Shown: positions 11,524-25,574 of the stretch, in pieces
How positions within the stretch are numbered: position 1 is the first letter of the stretch
Layout of the letters: each line of letters starts with the position of its first letter
Source: Oidiodendron maius Zn
Taxonomy: Eukaryota > Ascomycota > Leotiomycetes > Myxotrichaceae
Length of the DNA stretch: 64,000 nt
Reading direction: 5' to 3'
NCBI GenBank assembly: GCA_000827325.1
Contig: KN832878.1
Location: 62,001 to 126,000, forward strand
Notes under the pieces: generated by a model
Seen by the model: the letters and a program-made list of their open reading frames with translations, nothing else
The model's database searches: none
What the model was told of the DNA's origin: nothing
Program-made: the position numbers and the translations under genes

Positions 11524-11896
11524 CTGAGTTTAGTTGGAGCAGGTGATGACAAAGAAAATTGCGATGTTCAGATCAAGGGAGTAAAAGAAATGTCTGCAAA
11601 ATAACCCTGAGAAAATTAGAGATCGACTTACTATATACTTTTATTACCGTACTGTACTGTCATAGAGAAATATCTATTTGAAGATTATATGAATTGTGCT
11701 CTGACGTGAGCCAAGCTCTCCTAAATTACTATATTGGGAATCATCTCGCGGTCGCTAGTAAGGGGTTCTTCCCCACATCCTATGTATGTATTCTGATTTG
11801 CTCTAGCATTGGCAGTCTGATGTTAATTATGAATAAGCTCACGGTCTCGGCCAAGGGCTAGATTACGTCCTCTGGCAACTTTCACAATTACCTTAT
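11524..11896. other. Intergenic region between the HXXEE and GH1 genes
   Basis: About 370 bp, AT-rich. It holds the HXXEE promoter and the GH1 3' end. No gene is seen. Confidence 0.5.
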
Positions 11897-14012
<2,116 letters not shown>

Positions 14013-15030
14013 GTTCGGAATTGCCTTCTAAGAAGAGTTAAAAGAACTGGAAATTTTCAAATTGCCTTAGTACCGTTGTGAACTGAGGGGTAGGTTTTCG
14101 ATCTGCCATCCTACGGTGGAGAATCTAAGCCATTTATATATATTTTTTGTCTTTAACCGGATAAATAGCAAGCAGTGGAATTTGTCAGATTGAAAACTTT
14201 CTATTGGGATTACCCCGCGGACTCTCGGAGCATGAGGATGTTGAACAAAGTAGTATATATCGCGGGTAAACCTCGGATCCAAGTCCATCATCTTGCAGTT
14301 TCTTAGGACCTGGCCAAGGATTACCCGGAAGAATGGCGGACATGAACATAAAGTAATAGAAAACAGAACTAGTTCATTAAGAGAATGTCTGGTGTGATCC
14401 AGTATCTCGCTATGGTAAATAAGGACTTAGGGATTATCAATCATATTGGGAAATTTGCCCCCTTCTTCTTCAATGTAGATGTCGGACCATGATCCCATCT
14501 TCGTGCCCGACATAATCCAAAGGCTGCCAGGTGATTCAACAATGGCTTTAATTAGAAATACTAAATCCATGGCGAGAATATAGCAACCGGTAGTCGAAAG
14601 ACCTTGTTCCTGGCTCTCTTCTCGTGTAGATCATAAAATGAAACGACCAGGAGATGGCATCCTCGAGGTCGAGATTAACGACAGATCCTTCCTTCTCAGA
14701 ACATGTGTAAATGGGTTTGCTGATGACATAACGTCATCGGCTCTCCATATCACCGTCGCGTGCCACTTTTTATATCCAGCAGCGTGATGGGTAGATGCTC
14801 ATGAGAGGAAAAAAGAAAAGGATCATCGCGAGAGAATCGCACCGAAAATCTGGTACATGATCACGTGTAAAATAAATTACATAACTAGCGCCTTTGAAAC
14901 AAGGGAATTGTGATTGGCTGAGAGTTACCGAGGGTCTCCCAACCGATACCTTCCGGCATCGACGACAACAAGATCTTGAATTGTCGAGATAGTCTTCAAT
15001 TGCGCTTGGGACAGGATACCAATATTTAAG
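14013..15030. promoter_or_regulatory. Divergent intergenic region GH1 / succinate dehydrogenase
   Basis: About 1 kb between divergent start codons. It must contain both promoters. I see no open frame with recognisable sequence and no repeat. Confidence 0.45.
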
Positions 15031-15753
15031 ATGCTTGCACAAAGAGCTACGCAGCAGTCGCTCCGCCGGCGTAAGTGCCTACTCCCCCTTCCCAGCTCTC
15101 TCTTCAGGAAACATCCCACTTGTCGTCACTGGATCACATTCTTCTAACCTCATCTCTGCAGTTGCTGCTGGCCAGCCAGCAATGATCTCCCAATTCGTCA
15201 TGAAAAGAGCTCTCGCTCCCGCTGCAGTTGGAGCTTTCGTACAGACCCGGTGCGTTCTTAACCTGCCATGCCTCCGCTCGACTGTGTGAGCAAGCACTGA
15301 TGAAAAGGCAGACCCGTCGCAACACAAAAGATGACTGCCGAGTCTTCCTACGATATTCTCGCTGCACAGCGCAAGAATCGCCCTACCAGCCCCCATCTCT
15401 CCATCTATAGACCACAGATTCCTTGGATTCTGTCAATGACGCACCGAATTACCGGCGCAATCTTGTCTGGTGGCTTCTACATCTTCGGCTCGGCATACCT
15501 CGTAGCTCCCCTTTTTGGTTGGCACCTGGATTCGGCCACCATCGCTGCGGCATTTGCATCATGGCCAGTCCTCCTTAAAGTCGCGACGAAGTTTACCCTT
15601 GCTCTTCCATTCACATTCCATGGCTTCAATGGAATAAGACATCTGGTGTGGGATATGGCAAAGGCTTTCAAGAACCAGACGGTTATCAAGTCGGGCTGGA
15701 CGGTAGTGGGTCTGGCTGTTTCGAGCGCCCTGGCATTAGCCGCATTTTTTTAA
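15031..15753 (+). CDS. SDHC: Succinate dehydrogenase cytochrome b subunit (SDHC, complex II)
   Basis: This subunit anchors complex II in the mitochondrial inner membrane and forms part of the quinone and haem b sites. Three exons (15031-15070, 15162-15249, 15312-15753) give 189 aa. The 40-nt first exon encodes MLAQRATQQSLRR, the start of a mitochondrial presequence. The mature part has the diagnostic block SPHLSIYRPQIPW (about residues 81-93), then MTHRITG, and the HGFNGIRHLVWD motif with the conserved histidine region; three hydrophobic segments follow the usual pattern. The SIYRPQIPW region is part of the quinone site targeted by SDHI fungicides in plant pathogens; I did not compare resistance positions. 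Introns both lie in or near the presequence. Confidence 0.95.
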
Positions 15754-16420
15754 TGGTGATAAGGGGTATGTGGGACGGAAATGCGGGCTGCATGTGAAGA
15801 ATAGAAGATTCGACTAGTTGTAACAACCATGGTGTTCTTTTGTGTGGATGGTTGTATCGTCTCTCGGAAGTGCCATTCTAAGTGCTTATGTCTTGAAATA
15901 CATGAACGATCTCTACCTAGCGGATGCATTTAGAATTACGGTTTTCTTCCTTTTCTTTTTCATGCTGCACAGAGAATTTTGGTAGCCTCTTAACCACACC
16001 ACTCTAGACTTCTTTGCTATTCCATAAGATTGATCGTGGTGCTTCAGAGGGAGCGTTGTTTAAATTCTTCAGAACATTTTATTAGTTGCCATGGACTGGC
16101 TGAGACAATGCTTGAATTTGAACTGAGAGGTAACTACAGGCTCTTATCGTTATGTTTTCCAAAGTGAGTCTTTATTTGAAGCCATCATTCTGAGTAGTGC
16201 CATATAGAGCGCTAAGCAAATGTATTATTAACCAGCGAAAGAACCATCGTGAATGCGTATCGTTTTCAAACTGTAACGAAACTGAAGTCCGGCTCAATGA
16301 CAATTCGAATTTTCATATAAACGTTAAACCAATACTCTCTTCTTGGCAAATAACACAAATGTATCATTCAATAGCGTCTCTCTGTCTCGTGTGCCACAGC
16401 CACTAACTAAGAATACCGTA
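15754..16420. other. Convergent intergenic region SDHC / OPT transporter
   Basis: About 670 bp between converging genes. It should hold the two 3' untranslated regions. Nothing else was recognised. Confidence 0.5.
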
Positions 16421-18984
16421 TTAACCGTTCATATATTCGCAACGGTCCACATTGCCAGAGATGTTATTCCCCCACCACTCTGGGAACTGATGTGCTGCTC
16501 CACTGCCGCCAAACACAGCAAAAGTAAGTACGAACACGATGATCTGGACGCCGCCACCAATAGCAGCAGTTACGATCATGTTCCACTTCGCAAACAACAC
16601 AGCACGCTTTCGTCGCAGGTAGCCTTGGCAGAAAACGCCGAAGATAAAGTACGGCAGAAGGGAAGAGTTGATGCCGACAGACAGCCACCCCATCCACGTG
16701 GCGATAATAGAGGTATTGATGCGGTTTAAACGGAGCTTGGGCCAGTACTTGTGAGCGAGCCAGAATGGAATTGGCACGAGGAGCCCAATGACCAAGCCGA
16801 TGGGAATCAGAATGTAAGTTCCTCCAGCACCGAAAAGTTGGTGACCCACACCACCCCAGGCAACGGCTTGCGCGTTGTAAGATTGTACATTCTGGCCAGA
16901 CCAGATATTCGTTCCCTCGACACTGAGGAGAATATCTCGCTGGTTACTGACAATGGAATTCATCATGACCCAGTTGAGAATAGCTCCGACCACGGTGCCG
17001 ATGATTTGAGCAGTAAAGCATGCTCGAGGTGACAACTTGGTATACTGCCCAAGTTTGAGGTCTTGGAGCATATAGAGCCCTTGTACCACTAACATGTGTG
17101 TCAGTATTGCTGTGTGCAACGAAGAAGACATAATCCACAAGATGAATGCCATGGTCTTCTTATCTAGCTTAAGTATATAATTGCTGGAAGGAATAACATA
17201 CTAGAGTTGGAGGCGTAAAGTGTGAACATCATATTCGCGACAGGTCTGCCAGGAACCATGAAGGCACCAATCATCTGCACAGCTGAGATGGGCTGGTAGT
17301 AGAATCCAGTTAAAGCGAAGAGAGGAGCATAGAAGGTAAGGAACAAAAAGGCGGTTAGACAAGCAAGAAAGAATGCCCCTGTTGGAATTAGTCTAAGTAC
17401 AGCACTTTGAAACTTGCCACTTACACCAAGGGAGGCCAGTCTTTTGTTGATAATTACAGATGAGGCCAATCACTAGGGAGGCAAGAAGAACGAATATGTA
17501 CCACCATGTAGGGGCTTCCTTATATTTTCTCATACCAGCGAAGTGAGGGTCACCTTCTGTGCCAGGGAATTTTTCAACATAGGTGCTTTTCGTCCAGAAC
17601 TTATATCGCCCATCGGCCTTTGCCTCGTAGTAGTGAGCCTTCAATGCTGAAGGCTTGGCCCAGACGAAGATAGTTCGGATGTCATTCCAGTGCCAGCATG
17701 TGATATGGACAACAGCAGCAGTGATTCCAACATTCATGACGAGGAGAGACATGGCGTTCGATGTTGTGAACCATGGCAAGCCATAAGATTCAACCAGAGC
17801 CGGATCAACTTCATTGTTCGGGCCAAGAATCTCTGTCTGATTATATTGAGTGCCATCTGCTCGGAATAGGACTTGGCCCATGAATGGGAAGCTTTTGGCG
17901 TTCTATTTATATCAGACCGGGAATTTTCGAATGCGAAAATGCAACACGAACTCACCCAAACATTCGAGTAGTAGGCGCCAATTGTGAGGCAAATGCAGGC
18001 AATATATCCCAAGAACTGATTGAAGAGAGTATCTAGAGGAAGGACAAGTGACTGCGTGCCAACATACTGCCAATCCATGCACCAACTCAAAAACCCAAGT
18101 CCTTCGTCGCCATTCGCGCCTCCGAACAAGTACGTAAATGTTGCACTGTGTTGCTGTGCAAGGCAGAAGATCGAGATACCAGCGGTCAAGGGGAAGATGT
18201 ACTCAGGAATCATCTCCCAACAAATGATGAATATGAATACGTACCAAAAAACCTTGAGACGCTTCTTTGCAAGGGTCTTGTTCAAGTGAAGGGACTGGAA
18301 GAGCGACGCTAGAGGCAGCTGAAGGGGCCAGAGCATCTTTGTCGGGTAGACGAAGAGTTTTCTCATCACGCCAAGGAAGCCATATCCAAGCAATTGAGAA
18401 GATAAGAGCATGAAGATCGCAGACCCGGCATTGGGTGTCTCATTGTAATATAAGGACTGAGCAGCTAATTGTTCCGTTCCAAGCGCACAGACGGCAGCCG
18501 AAGAAGCCATGATCGTTATAAAGACATGTTCCTTCATGTTGAATGGCCCTGGGTTCAGGAACCGACCGACGGAACCCCATCGTGGTATGAGTGCTGCTGC
18601 TTCGCCGAGAATGAAGCCGATGATCTCGAGGAAGACGGCGTTCACGAGGATGGTTTGCGGTTTGAAATAGAATATCTCAGCAATGACTGCCCCGAAGGCT
18701 GAAAGACCAATGCCCAAGAAGAAGGATCTAAAGGTATAGGGATTCAGTGTTGGGTCATCTGTAACATCGAGGGTCTTGGTAACGAGTTGCAGGGTGCTAT
18801 TGAGTTCGATATCATCGGTGATTATGCCGATTGCCTCATCGACGCTCGTGTCATCATCAACTTCATATGTGGCCGTGGCAATGCCCTTTCCGGCATATCC
18901 TTCAGGGTCCTTCTCTATAAACGTTGCTGTCTTCTCGTTTACAGATTGGCTCTCTGAAGAGCTGAGCTCATGGATTTCTGCCAT
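16421..18984 (-). CDS. OPT-family oligopeptide transporter
   Basis: A proton-coupled plasma-membrane transporter of small peptides, or of peptide-like or metal-chelate substrates. Four exons (18984-17956, 17902-17425, 17378-17202, 17163-16421) give 808 aa, usual for fungal OPT proteins. The N-terminal 90 residues are acidic and cytoplasmic. Family blocks seen are DPTLNPYTFRSFFLGIGLSA, IPRWGSVGRFLNPGPFNMKEH, NVWNAKSFPFMGQVLF across the first junction, GLPWWAFFLA across the second, QDLKLGQYTKLSPR, and the terminal FPEWWGNNISGNVDRC. I count at least 12 hydrophobic segments. The third intron as modelled is only 38 nt (17201-17164). The start is ATG 18984; the frame opens further upstream only with a TTG. 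Confidence 0.92.
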
Positions 18985-20796
18985 GGTCAAAAGGGCGTGC
19001 TAAGTGGAGTGCAAAAAATGAAGCTGTGCTCCAGACGAGGGGAGTGCCAATAGAATACAGAAAATCCCATAATTGTATATACAACTTAACTAAACGCCCG
19101 GATTTATACTTCCGCAGAGCCATTTCTGGATAGGCAATATGACTGCAGTAAGGCGTGGGCAGCGATAAGGGAAGGTCGGGCTAATCGGCCAACCTACCTG
19201 GATGAAGCAGGTTGATGGATAATTAGCCGTGTGAGGATGCACGCACAATGGGCGTTAGGTCGTACCGTCAATGTGGCGAATCCTTCAGTCCCCATGATGG
19301 CGATATGTCCCGTATAACGCAGGATTGCCCGTCTTCCAAATTATCATGGGGGTAAAAGGAAATAACTGAGCTATCTGATTCTTCCATATGATTTCTGTGG
19401 CCCCGAGATAGAAGAACCCGAGCGCGGGCATCCCTGCTGGCTTGTAAAATCGCTCATGATCCTGGAAGCTTATCTGTCCCACACACTTCTCATCGAGAAG
19501 ATACATGCATGGATGATCATTATGGGCTATCAGAAAAGCTGACCAGCTCCCCAGTTCTGGTCTAAACAAGAATTTTGGCAGGTGATTATGTCCCCACCAG
19601 TACAGGTCCTGTAGGGTGTACAGATGCATGCAATGTAACCTGGATGAGCCAGTGGCTATACCTCCTTGCTTTATATCTATGGTCGCTTACACACTCGTGC
19701 CAAACTGCGCTTGTAATGCTGTGAAGGAGATGGAAGAGCCCACCTATCATAAAGCCGCGATAGGCGGATTTTTGGAAAGATACTGATAATCCTAAAATAC
19801 AATAATGGGGTATGAGGTTAACACTCATGCCGAATACGCGCTCGAAGCACCTTGACAGAACATTGAGTGAAAGAGGAAGGAGGACAGCAGTGTTGCGGCA
19901 CTTTGCGGATATTCTGCAACGAGTACTCTGTGGGTAGGTGCCACAACTTCTCATGCTCTAGTCTGATAATGAGACCAAGAAACTATTGTGAACAGCCGGA
20001 TTGGATCAAGTCTCGGATACTGTCTCGAGGGCTCCAGCAGGAATGGGGGTCTCGGGGAAATACGAGTATGCGAGGATGCAGGGGGGACAGATAACGCAAC
20101 TTGAGGATGGTAGCTAGAGAGACAAACTGAAACTCAATAACCAAGGAGAAGGGGTAGAACAGAGAACATAACAAAACAAAAGCAGGATACACGTTAGTTT
20201 TATTGCAGAAGGGGTCTTCCTTTATATCTTGGAAGCCTCACCTGTCATCGGTCACCAAACACGGCGTGCCGTTGCCGGCACGCAAATAAGCCGTAACCCG
20301 AAGTAGTAGTACGACCTTTGAAATTATGCCGACTTGGCGGTAGATAAATCACCTCAGAGGATTTGCACATTATCCTAAAGGATGGCCTTTTTATAAACGG
20401 ATATTAGGCTTCGTCTTAGGTTAGCCAATTTTTGAATTTCTTATGCTTTGTTAAATGAAACTGTTGGACGCGAAAGCCAAGAGAGTTCTAGAGATGATTG
20501 AAAGGTGAAAATCGGTATGATTGGCGTGGTTGATATCAACGAATCATGGCCTCTAGATCGTCTTGTCAGCAGCAGCTCTTTTCTACAATCCTTTATTCAA
20601 ATAATTCTGAGTTCAACGTGCATCTAACGGCACTTTGAAGCCAACTTTTAATCTTCTTACATGGTAACAATTATTTCATCTTCTCTGTATAGTCGTTTCC
20701 TTATGCAGTGCCTTTGACGCCTCCTCTGTACAGATTTCTGTATCATACGACGCCCTATGTATCATGTTTATGAAGCTGTTCAAAATCCAAGACAAT
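18985..20796. other. Long intergenic region with unassigned minus-strand frames
   Basis: About 1.8 kb between the OPT start and the QTRT2 stop. It contains the OPT promoter. Two overlapping minus-strand open frames (19285-19629, 114 codons; 19586-19954, 122 codons) have protein-like composition but match no family I know and cannot be joined convincingly, so I do not call a gene. The segment 20200-20700 is AT-rich. Confidence 0.4.
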
Positions 20797-22217
20797 CTAG
20801 CTAAGTCTCTCGGCGAACCCCTTTTCCTCCAGTTCCTCAGCGTTCTCATCCGGGACGAGACCACCTTCTACCAGATCGTCCGGCCCAAGATTTCCCCACG
20901 CTGCCTCATTCTTTTTCTCCTCTCCAGGACCCTCGCTCCTATACTGGTACCCTCTTACTCTAGGGCCTTTGCCACTCTTCTCCGGCAACTCGCTCTCATA
21001 GATCTTAGCAAAGTCCTCAGCGTCGGAGTAGAACGTGCCGTCTTTGAGGCTGGAACGGATGCTGCAGAAGAAAGAGCTGAGAATATGGTGGTTGTGAATT
21101 TGCAGAAGGACCCAGCCGAGCATTTCTTTTGCCGAAAGAAGGTGTTGGATATATGCTCTGTGGTGCGACGTACACGTGTAACAGGAGCAGGATTGTGAGA
21201 GTGGAAGGAGTGATGTGGCGTGCGTCGGCATCCACATGTCGACGCCAAGAGGGACGACAGCAGTTCCGTTGTCAATCGGTATGTCTGTATCACCAGGGAG
21301 GGGACGAGGAAAGCGGAATGTTAGCGCAATTCCTGCGTCGGTTGCAAAGCCTAGGAATGGGATGGTAAAAATGTCCATTCCTAGTGATACCTGGCGTATT
21401 ATGTGGTGCGGAGATGCGGGCTCATCCAGAGAGAGGCGAGGGAGTCGTGAAAGGGATGTAGTAGCGGGCATATCCGGCAGCAGGTTTGAATCGTAGAACG
21501 CTAGGCCAGCGATTTCATCGGCCAAGTCGTCGGCCAGGCGATTTATATACTCAGACTGGCTGTCAAAGTCAAGCGGGAGCACAGGAGCAAAGATTGCTTG
21601 ACAGCGACTCTTGAGAAGATCAGAAAGCCATTCCTCGGTCCTGTCGGCCATTTTTGAGATCCTTTTGCTCCCAGGTAAGGGACCATAAGTTAAATCAGCA
21701 AGTGATATGGCTATATCTGGTCTAAGCGTTTGAATATATGTGATATAAGACTTATTAGAGAGGAGTTGAAAACCAGTCGACGTAAAGACGGAGATAGCGC
21801 TATTGCTATTGCCATTTGGAGCCACAACAGCAGGGGAGCGACGAGGTGCAAGAATGATGATAGAATTGTTCATGAGCGTAAAGTTATGAAGAGGGTTTCC
21901 TGGACTATTCATGATCGGCGGTGGACATTTTATCCCCTTTTCTATAACTACATTTCTAATCAGTCTAGGAATGGAATAAGAACACGCGACCTTGGTATCA
22001 ACTCACAATCTTCTAATGCCATATGAATCCCTCTAATGTTTGTGTTACTAGCAATTACATCTGGCGTCATATGTGGGACTGCGCCCCTCGAAGTGAGGGC
22101 AAGAAAATTTGGAGTCTCAATTTCATCTTTGCCCTCAAACCTTAATCGGCCCATCCTTGGCCCAATAATATTGGGATCTGCAGAACCGAGGACCATAAAA
22201 TTCTTTTTCTGCTCCAT
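20797..22217 (-). CDS. QTRT2: Queuine tRNA-ribosyltransferase accessory subunit 2
   Basis: The eukaryotic tRNA-guanine transglycosylase swaps guanine-34 for queuine in tRNAs with GUN anticodons; it is a heterodimer of catalytic QTRT1 and this accessory subunit. Two exons (22217-22007, 21947-20797) join as ALED|FIEKGIK and give 453 aa. The N-terminal block TPNFLALTSRGAVPHMTPDV is typical. The zinc site is CSCYTC followed by SHHRAYIQHLLSAKEMLGW. In catalytic enzymes an Asp-Cys-Val follows the GxDMF segment; here the same place reads LGMDIFTIPFLGF, which fits the non-catalytic subunit. The acceptor at 21948 was chosen because the nearer one (TATAG) would create a stop. The C-terminal 70 residues are charged and not conserved. 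The catalytic partner is not in this window. Confidence 0.87.
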
Positions 22218-22804
22218 GACGAGGAATAGACGACGAGATCTGCTCGGCAACGTTGAGTGAATAAGAGAAGTAAAAATCGGTGAGATGCTGATTTATCTGT
22301 AGGCCAGCAACCCTCAGGAACTATCGTAATAATCTAGTATCAATACGCTCAAACTTGTTTTGGTCCTCGGCATAACTTTTCTGGTCTTGTTTGGTGTGCA
22401 GCACAGGTTTAGGCTTTGATATTGTATCACGTGGATTTTCATGAAAATAGTGCGGCTTCTGGTGTTCCAGAAACGGAAAAGGAAAGGTTTCATGTTCCTG
22501 CGCTAAACCATTTTTGGAGAGCTGTCTGGGCGCCTATCAGCTTATGCCGATCCCCACGTTTGCCTGGACTTGAGCAGCGGAAACACTCATAATTATCGCA
22601 TCCTGCGCAATCCTGGGGGAATACTCCAGTCAGTACACCCTTATATATAGCATAGATTCCTAGACATGATATCTTTGTGAGGGCATCCCGCGGTTGTACC
22701 TATATATACTTAGACATATAGTCTTGAGGTGAGAAGGATGCCGAAATCCCCAGACGAGACTGACGCGCATAGAGGGGACAGTGGACCACGATAACCCATC
22801 AGTG
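22218..22804. promoter_or_regulatory. Divergent promoter region QTRT2 / LCCL protein
   Basis: About 590 bp between divergent starts. A TATA-like run (TATATATA) is near 22701-22709, some 100 bp before the LCCL start codon. A short upstream ORF lies inside and is listed separately. Confidence 0.45.
22738..22794 (+). promoter_or_regulatory. Upstream ORF before the LCCL-domain gene
   Basis: An ATG at 22738 opens an 18-codon frame (MPKSPDETDAHRGDSGPR) that stops at 22794, ten bases before the main ATG at 22805. It is out of frame with the main protein (43 nt offset to its open frame). If transcription starts upstream of 22738 it could reduce translation of the main protein. Confidence 0.4.
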
Positions 22805-24754
22805 ATGGAGAACGGCAACGAAGATGGCAGGAGACAAGAAGGACCAGAGAACGACCTCCCAGACGACCCGATTGACGAGTCGACCCAGACGACTCACCTG
22901 CTTCCCATGGACGAGATGTCAGACGATACCTCTCCTCCAACTCCGCGCTTCCTGCAAGATCAAGGCTCGTTCCGACACATGAGATGGATGCCTATGCCTG
23001 TCCGACGAGTTGGAAGAGCTGCAGCCAAATGGGCGAAGGGACCGTCTCCTCCTCGGATTCATGCAATTCAACCATTGTTTCCTGCTATACAGGAAGCGCC
23101 TATTCGACTCCTAGAGAGATGGGCCCCCAAAAAGAAGCATAAGATTACACTTTTAATTAGTGTCTATATCTGTTGGATACTTCTGTTTGCGGTTGTTCTT
23201 CACCAGAGCACAATTGTCACTGAAATAGAAGGATGGGGAGCTCCAATAGAGATCGGTTGTGGAAATACGTATTGGACGGCAGGGAACGAATGTGGGTTGA
23301 ATGGGGGACAGTGTCGGCCTTTTAGCGGAACTGGGTTCCCATTCAGATGTCCTGGAGGTTGTATCAGCTACGTGGTACGGAACCCCCGTGCTGTAGGTGC
23401 GGATACAGTTGAATGGATACCCCTTGTGATCGGAGGACCAGAGGAAGAGAATGGAACCGCGGTCTATCGAAGCGACTCTTTTATATGCGGTGCGGCTATT
23501 CATGCTGGAATTATCAACAATGCCGACGGAGGTTGTGGTGTCGTTTCCCTGATTGGCTCCCACAGCAATTACAAGGGCTCTGAGAGAAACCGTATTAAAA
23601 GCGTTGGGTTTGACTCGACTTTCCCATCATCTTTCACATTTCAGCAGGGTACTACCTGCGAGGCCAAGGATGCACGCTGGCCCCTTTTATACGTCTCAAT
23701 GACTTTCACAATTCTACTGTCACTTTTTACCACGTCGCCTGGGGTTTTCTTCTTCAGCATCTTCACTGGACTCTTTGCCCATGTTGGGCTCGCATCTGAC
23801 CCACCGTGGTACAATTCCATGACCGGCCTCGTTTCAGATATTGTTGGAAAATTCCTACCTGCAGCATTTTGCGCCGTTGTCATTTACAAATATATGGGCG
23901 TGCGTCGGGCTCTAACTGGGCTGAGAGCTCAGATCGAGAAGACGATCCTCTGGCTTGGTGGATGCTGGGTTGGTGCGCTCTCTAACTATACACTGGATTG
24001 GATTCCAATTAATCGTTTAACCTGGTACGACTTGGAGCGGCAAAAAGGAGCGATATCAGCACTGGCTATAATTATTACAATCCTCGCGACAATCGTAATT
24101 AAGCAAGTATTCTATTTTCGTCGCGAGGGGCGTCTGATACGCTATCTCGGTATCTATGGGTTATTCATAGCAGGTATCTTGACCTCTCTTCTCATTCCGG
24201 GGCTGAATCTGAGGATCCACCACTACGTATTAGCTCTGCTTTTGCTACCAGGAACGAGCATGCAGACTCGTCCAGCACTCCTCTATCAAGGTCTCTTGAT
24301 TGGGCTATTCATCAACGGAATTGCTCGATGGGGTTTTGATTCCATCCTGCAAACATCAGATGCTCTGATAGGAGACGGGCAGCACAAGACAGCACTGCCA
24401 GTAATTGTACAACCAATAATAGAACTGGGGAAGAATATCTCTACCATATCCTTCACTTGGTCTCCGCCACCTAACCCCTACGACGGTGTTAGTGTCCTTG
24501 TGAATGACGTCGAGCGATTCAGGGGCTACACTGATGATGGAATTGTGGGTAGCAGCAATACATTTGATTGGAAGAAAGATGCCAACATAGAGGAGCCTGA
24601 ATATTTCCGTTTTGCATACATGGAAGGATCACGAAGTTGGGACTATACCAAGGCTGGGGTTTGGAATGCTGATGGCTCGTGGACGAAAATGGAAACCGGA
24701 CCGAGCAGAGTCAAGGGCAGGTCTCTAGATGGCGAGCAATTGGTTCAGCGATAG
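22805..24754 (+). CDS. LCCL-domain multi-pass membrane protein
   Basis: A single exon of 649 aa. The first 110 residues are acidic then basic and cytoplasmic. One membrane segment (LLISVYICWILLFAVVLH) precedes an extracytoplasmic region of about 150 residues that carries the LCCL domain: GCGNTYWTAGNECGLNGGQC, FPFRCPGGC, SDSFICGAAIHAGIINNADGG, with conserved cysteines and the ICGAAIHAG core. It is followed by about eight to nine further hydrophobic segments and a cytoplasmic or lumenal C-terminal domain (from about residue 540). The LCCL fold is linked to lipid or polysaccharide binding in other proteins; the function of this fungal membrane group is not known to me. The start is the first ATG; the frame extends upstream only with non-ATG codons. 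Confidence 0.88.
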   Translation: MENGNEDGRRQEGPENDLPDDPIDESTQTTHLLPMDEMSDDTSPPTPRFLQDQGSFRHMRWMPMPVRRVGRAAAKWAKGPSPPRIHAIQPLFPAIQEAPIRLLERWAPKKKHKITLLISVYICWILLFAVVLHQSTIVTEIEGWGAPIEIGCGNTYWTAGNECGLNGGQCRPFSGTGFPFRCPGGCISYVVRNPRAVGADTVEWIPLVIGGPEEENGTAVYRSDSFICGAAIHAGIINNADGGCGVVSLIGSHSNYKGSERNRIKSVGFDSTFPSSFTFQQGTTCEAKDARWPLLYVSMTFTILLSLFTTSPGVFFFSIFTGLFAHVGLASDPPWYNSMTGLVSDIVGKFLPAAFCAVVIYKYMGVRRALTGLRAQIEKTILWLGGCWVGALSNYTLDWIPINRLTWYDLERQKGAISALAIIITILATIVIKQVFYFRREGRLIRYLGIYGLFIAGILTSLLIPGLNLRIHHYVLALLLLPGTSMQTRPALLYQGLLIGLFINGIARWGFDSILQTSDALIGDGQHKTALPVIVQPIIELGKNISTISFTWSPPPNPYDGVSVLVNDVERFRGYTDDGIVGSSNTFDWKKDANIEEPEYFRFAYMEGSRSWDYTKAGVWNADGSWTKMETGPSRVKGRSLDGEQLVQR

Positions 24755-25574
24755 TATTTATTTACATGTGGCATAATTGGTAGACACCTCGTTTCTGGGT
24801 AATTATGGGTGGCTCGTAGCAATGATCAATGTCCATTATATTATAGCTTCGCCCAGGCGAGGGTTCCTAGGAGATCAAACAACAGGGCCATATCAGATCA
24901 CATAATCAACAAGCCGGATATCCCCAGATAATCACCAGTTAGTTGATCATCTTGCAGAATACATACCTAAAGGCCGATGCCCACGACCGGGTATAGGAGC
25001 AACGAGCCTGTCCAAGCTGCACACGTCAAGTTCAAAATTGATGTGTAACAGCCAACAAAATGTGCTAAAACCCATAATTTAGCATATTTTCTGATACATG
25101 AGCGCCATCGATGCTCAAAATATAACATTGAAGTGTTAGTGAAAGTGGTAGGGCCGAACAGGAATCTAGAAATATTACCATGCTATAACATGCTGTGTTA
25201 CTGGCATCCCTGAAAATACGCAGAAAGCAAGTAAGCGTAAGTGTATTTTTTCCCCGACAACTGAACATGGAGAACGGGAATTGGAAAACGGGGAGTGGGA
25301 TGTGGAAGATGAGAGACAGTTGGTCAAAATCATAATACATACCATCGCACACAAAATCACAAGAACTTCTCATGGATCTTAGTGTCATTTTATTCAGTCC
25401 CTGACTGAAGGCATATCAGTCGCCCAACTCCTCTATGAATGCTATTGGTACAAAAGAGCTTCGTTCATTCTCACCCCCAGATATATGTTTCCGCGGCAAG
25501 AAAATCAAGTACTCCACGCTAAAGGTACATGCACAATTATATATCAGCGATAAATAACAAGATGTAATAACGGC
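24755..25574. other. Convergent intergenic region
   Basis: About 820 bp between the LCCL gene stop and the stop of the 897-aa gene. A 107-codon minus-strand frame (25065-25388) has no recognisable sequence and I treat it as chance. Nothing else is seen. Confidence 0.45.

Noticed and set aside
19285-19954. Two overlapping minus-strand frames of 114 and 122 codons
   Set aside because: They are in different frames, have no recognisable domain, and no splice pair joins them convincingly. They may be chance frames in a long intergenic region.
25065-25388. Minus-strand frame of 107 codons
   Set aside because: Low conservation-like quality, no motif, lies in the convergent gap between two genes.
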